This document shows positions 42,409-48,398 of a stretch of 48,398 bases of DNA, in pieces (position 1 is the stretch's first letter; every line of letters begins with the position of its first letter). The DNA lies in NCBI GenBank assembly GCA_964615375.1, contig CAZTOW010000066.1, positions 1-48,398 of the forward strand. Direction: 5' to 3'. Below the pieces are notes generated by a model. The model was not told where the DNA came from. It ran no database searches and saw only the letters and a list, made by a program, of their open reading frames with translations. The stretch is from CAZKWG01 sp964615375. GTDB lineage: Bacteria; Myxococcota_A; UBA796; CAZKWG01. Made by a program: the position numbers and the translations under genes.

Positions 42409-45238
42409 ATGAGGCAGGATACGGCCCAGGAAGCATCGTGCGCGCCCGAGGCCGGGAATGGATCGTGCTGACGGGCAGCGACGCCGACGTCCTTCGCGTC
42501 CGACCAATCTCAGGCACGGAAGAGGACCAGACCTGGATCTCGCGCGGTCTGGAGCCCGAACCAATCACCTCCGCCAGCTTCCCTCCACCGACGCGCGATC
42601 AGTGGGCGAGCCACGAAGCGGCGCTGTTGCTGCGCGACGCGCTGATTCTCTCGCTGCGTCGCGGAGCAGGCCCTTTTCGCAGCCTCGGCCACATCGCCGT
42701 CGAGCCCCGCGCGTACCAGCTCGTGCCGCTGCTCATGGCGCTCAAGCTCGACCCCGTCCGCCTGCTCATCGCGGACGACGTCGGTGTCGGAAAGACCATC
42801 GAGGCCGCGCTGATCGCGCGCGAGCTCCTGGACCGTGGGGAGATCGACCGAACGGCCGTGCTCTGTCCGCCCCACCTCGTCGAGCAGTGGGTCGCGGAGC
42901 TGGAGAACCGCTTCCAGATCCGCGCGGCGGCCGTCACCGCGGCGAACGCGAAGCGCCTGGAGAACGACATCCCAGGCATCAGCATCTTCGAGGCATATCC
43001 GCACACCGTCGTCAGCCTGGACTACATCAAGAGCGAGAAGCGGCGCGCCGACTTCCTGCGTGCATGCCCCGATTTCGTGATCGTGGATGAGGCTCACACC
43101 TGCGCGGCAGCCAGCCCAGGTCGTCACCAGCGCTACGAGCTGCTCAAGGGGCTCGCAAGCGCCGAGTCCCGCCACATGGTCCTGCTGACCGCGACCCCGC
43201 ACTCTGGGGACGACGACGCCTTCTACCGGCTGCTCGGGCTCCTCGATCCGGCCTTCCGGGACCTCGCGGAGGCAAGCGAGCAGGATCGCGACCGGCTGCG
43301 GACGCGCCTGGCGAAGAACTTCGTCCAGCGCCGACGCCCCGACATCGCCGAGTGGAAAGAAGGGCAGCTCTTCCCTCGGCGCGAGACCAAGGAGGTCACC
43401 TACACGCTGACGGGCGACTGGGAGCGATTCTTCGATGCGGTGCTCGATTACTGTGCAGGAGTCGTGGCGTCCGTCGACGGCGCCTTGGCCGCCGATGCGC
43501 TGACCACCCGCCAGCGCCTGAATTTCTGGGGCACCCTGGCGCTGATGCGCTGTGCCGCGTCGAGCCCGGTCGCGGCCGTGCTCGCCCTGCGGACGCGCGC
43601 AGGGCTCGACAACAGCTCTGACGAGCGAGACGCACTGCTGGATCGGCTGTTCGACGGCAACAGCGACTCGTTGCCGGACGACGATCTCGAGCCCCCTATT
43701 GGGACCGAGCCGCCTCTTGAAGACCGCGCACTCACGGCCCTCATCACCGCCGCCGAGCACCTCGCCGGTCAGGTCGGCGATCCCAAGCTGAAGATCCTGG
43801 AGTCCCAGCTGACGAAGCTCGTGGAAGAGGGCTTCAATCCAGTCGTCTTCTGCCGATACATCGCGACCGCCCACTACCTCTGGCGCCACCTCAAGGGGCG
43901 CTTCAAGGGCGTCGAGGTTGCCGTCGTCACCGGAGACTTCACGGCCGACGAGCGACGCGAGAAGGTGGACCTGCTGGGCAACGCCGAAAAGCGAATCCTG
44001 GTCGCCACGGACTGCCTGTCCGAGGGCATCAACCTGCAGGAGCACTTCGACGCTGTCGTACACTACGACCTGTCGTGGAACCCGACACGACACGAACAGC
44101 GCGAAGGGCGGGTCGACCGCTTCAACCAGCGCAGCCCCACCGTCCGTACCACGCTCATCTATGGCGCGAACAACCCCGTGGATGGCGCGGTTCTGGAGGT
44201 CATCCTGCGAAAGGCCGAGCGCATCCGCAAGGAGCTCGGCGTACCCGTGCCGCTGCCGGACGAGGGCCGCACGTTGACGCAGGCGCTGATGAAGGCCGTG
44301 TTCATGCGCAGACGGCACCACTCGCCGGCTCAGCATCGGCAGCAGTACCTGTTTGGCGACCTGGCGGCGGCGCAGGCCATCGACGCGGCCTGGGTGGAGG
44401 CCGCGGCCAGAGCAAAGGCCGCGCGCACCGTGTTCGCGCAGCATCGGCTGAAGCCTGAGACCGTCCTGCCGGAGTGGAAGAAGTCGCTGGCGGCGCTGGG
44501 CAGTCAGTCCGACGTTCAGCGCTTCGTGGATCGTGCTCTGGTGCGGCTGGATTCCGGGCTGGACTCGCTCCGCAAAGGCTTCAAGGTGCCGCTGGACCCG
44601 TTGCCCGCCGACGTGCGCGACCGCCTACGCGCTGAGGGCATGGGCGGCACGCTCCTCGTGGACTTCCAGCATCCGCCTGCCTCTCGTTGCCGCGCGATCT
44701 ACCGCAGTCACCCGCTGGTCAGCGTGCTGGCTGAGAGTCTGATGGAGCGCACCCTGGCCGCAGACCCGGGCCTCACGACCGAGGACAAGGGCACGCTGGG
44801 CCGTGTCGGGTGCTGGATCTCCGAGGCGGTGACGACCCGAACGGTCGTGGTACTGGTGCGCCTGCGCCAGCAGCTCACCTTCCATCGCGCACGTCGCTCG
44901 TCGGTCATCCTCGTCGAGGAGGCCGGCGCTATCGCCTGGTCCGGCGCCGCTGGTGCGGTCTGCGCCGAAGGGGACGCCGCGCTCGACCTGCTGGCGTCAC
45001 CTCCGACCGGCGACCCACCGAAACACGTCCGAGAGAGCCGCATCGAGGCCGCGCTCGCCGAGCTGCCCGAGCGTCTGGACGACCACATCACCAGCTTCGC
45101 GCGACGGCGCGCCGATCAACTCCTCGCCGACCACGAGCGCGTCCGGGAGGCGTCTTCGGGGCGCGGCTGGCACGAGGTCCAACCCTCGTTGCCACCTGAC
45201 GTGATCGCGCTGTTCGTGCTCCTGCCGAGGGTGGCCTG

Positions 45239-45239
<1 letters not shown>
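42405..45239 (+). CDS. SNF2/HepA-type helicase, DrmD-like
   Basis: A 944-residue SNF2-family ATPase. It has RAYQLVPLLMALK, Walker A ADDVGVGKTIEAALIA (about 122-137), VIVDEAH (DEAH box, about 225-231), LTATPHSG, and in the second lobe ILVATDCLSEGINLQ and WNPTRHEQREGRVDRFNQ. Class-1 DISARM carries a SNF2-like helicase (DrmD) beside an adenine methylase; order and overlap here fit that role. The start ATG at 42405 overlaps the previous stop, and its stop overlaps the methylase start (TGATG), so all three are coupled. Confidence 0.85.

Positions 45240-48398
<3,159 letters not shown>

Overview
The DNA is GC-rich throughout and the proteins carry strong GC-rich codon bias. Lipoproteins, beta-barrel-like exported proteins and an LptF/LptG pair point to a diderm (Gram-negative) bacterium. 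A CarD/CdnL regulator with a citrate synthase-sucCD cluster makes a Myxococcota or other deltaproteobacterial lineage the best guess. That assignment is inference, because no rRNA gene is present.

Region 1 (about 215-12981) is a defence locus. A tightly overlapping minus-strand operon runs from 11405 to 215. It encodes a type III-D-like CRISPR effector: an HD-less Cas10 with intact GGDD, a single Cas7, Csx10 (Cas5 role), a tandem Cas7-Cas7 fusion, a Csx19-like protein and a large TIGR03986-type RAMP. Three non-Cas genes follow in the same direction: an AAA ATPase and a RloA/RloB-like (AbiL-type) pair. A cas6 gene lies divergently at 12040-12981. I see no CRISPR array, no cas1/cas2 and no CARF-type effector in the window. 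A small frameshifted ORF sits upstream of cas10.

Region 2 (12985-28412) is ordinary chromosome. It holds dTDP-sugar genes rfbA-C-B, citrate synthase-sucC-sucD, a cyclophilin lipoprotein, lptF/lptG, carD behind a near-consensus sigma-70 promoter, a translationally coupled group (a catalytically degenerate glutamyl-tRNA synthetase homologue, cysS and an ITPase gene), a four-gene cell-envelope cluster with a CxxCH lipoprotein, and tRNA-Pro(UGG).

Region 3 (28413 to the right edge) looks like an integrative element inserted at the 3' end of tRNA-Pro. A large serine recombinase gene runs into the tRNA: its stop codon lies inside the tRNA 3' end, and its last codons are made from the tRNA's own terminator hairpin. 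The element carries two unrecognised proteins, a replication-like module (small helical protein, AEP-primase-like protein, DUF927 helicase) and a 300-bp cluster of GTCCCCGG repeats. It also carries a DISARM-like defence operon: a giant DEAD-box/DUF1998 helicase that looks like DrmA and DrmB in one chain, a SNF2 helicase (DrmD-like) and an Eco57I-type N6-adenine methylase (DrmMI-like) cut by the window end.

The most unusual points are the RloAB/ATPase genes appended to the type III-D operon, the single-chain DrmA-DrmB-like helicase, the HIGH/KMSKS-less GluRS homologue coupled to cysS, and the recombinase whose C-terminus is written in tRNA-terminator DNA.
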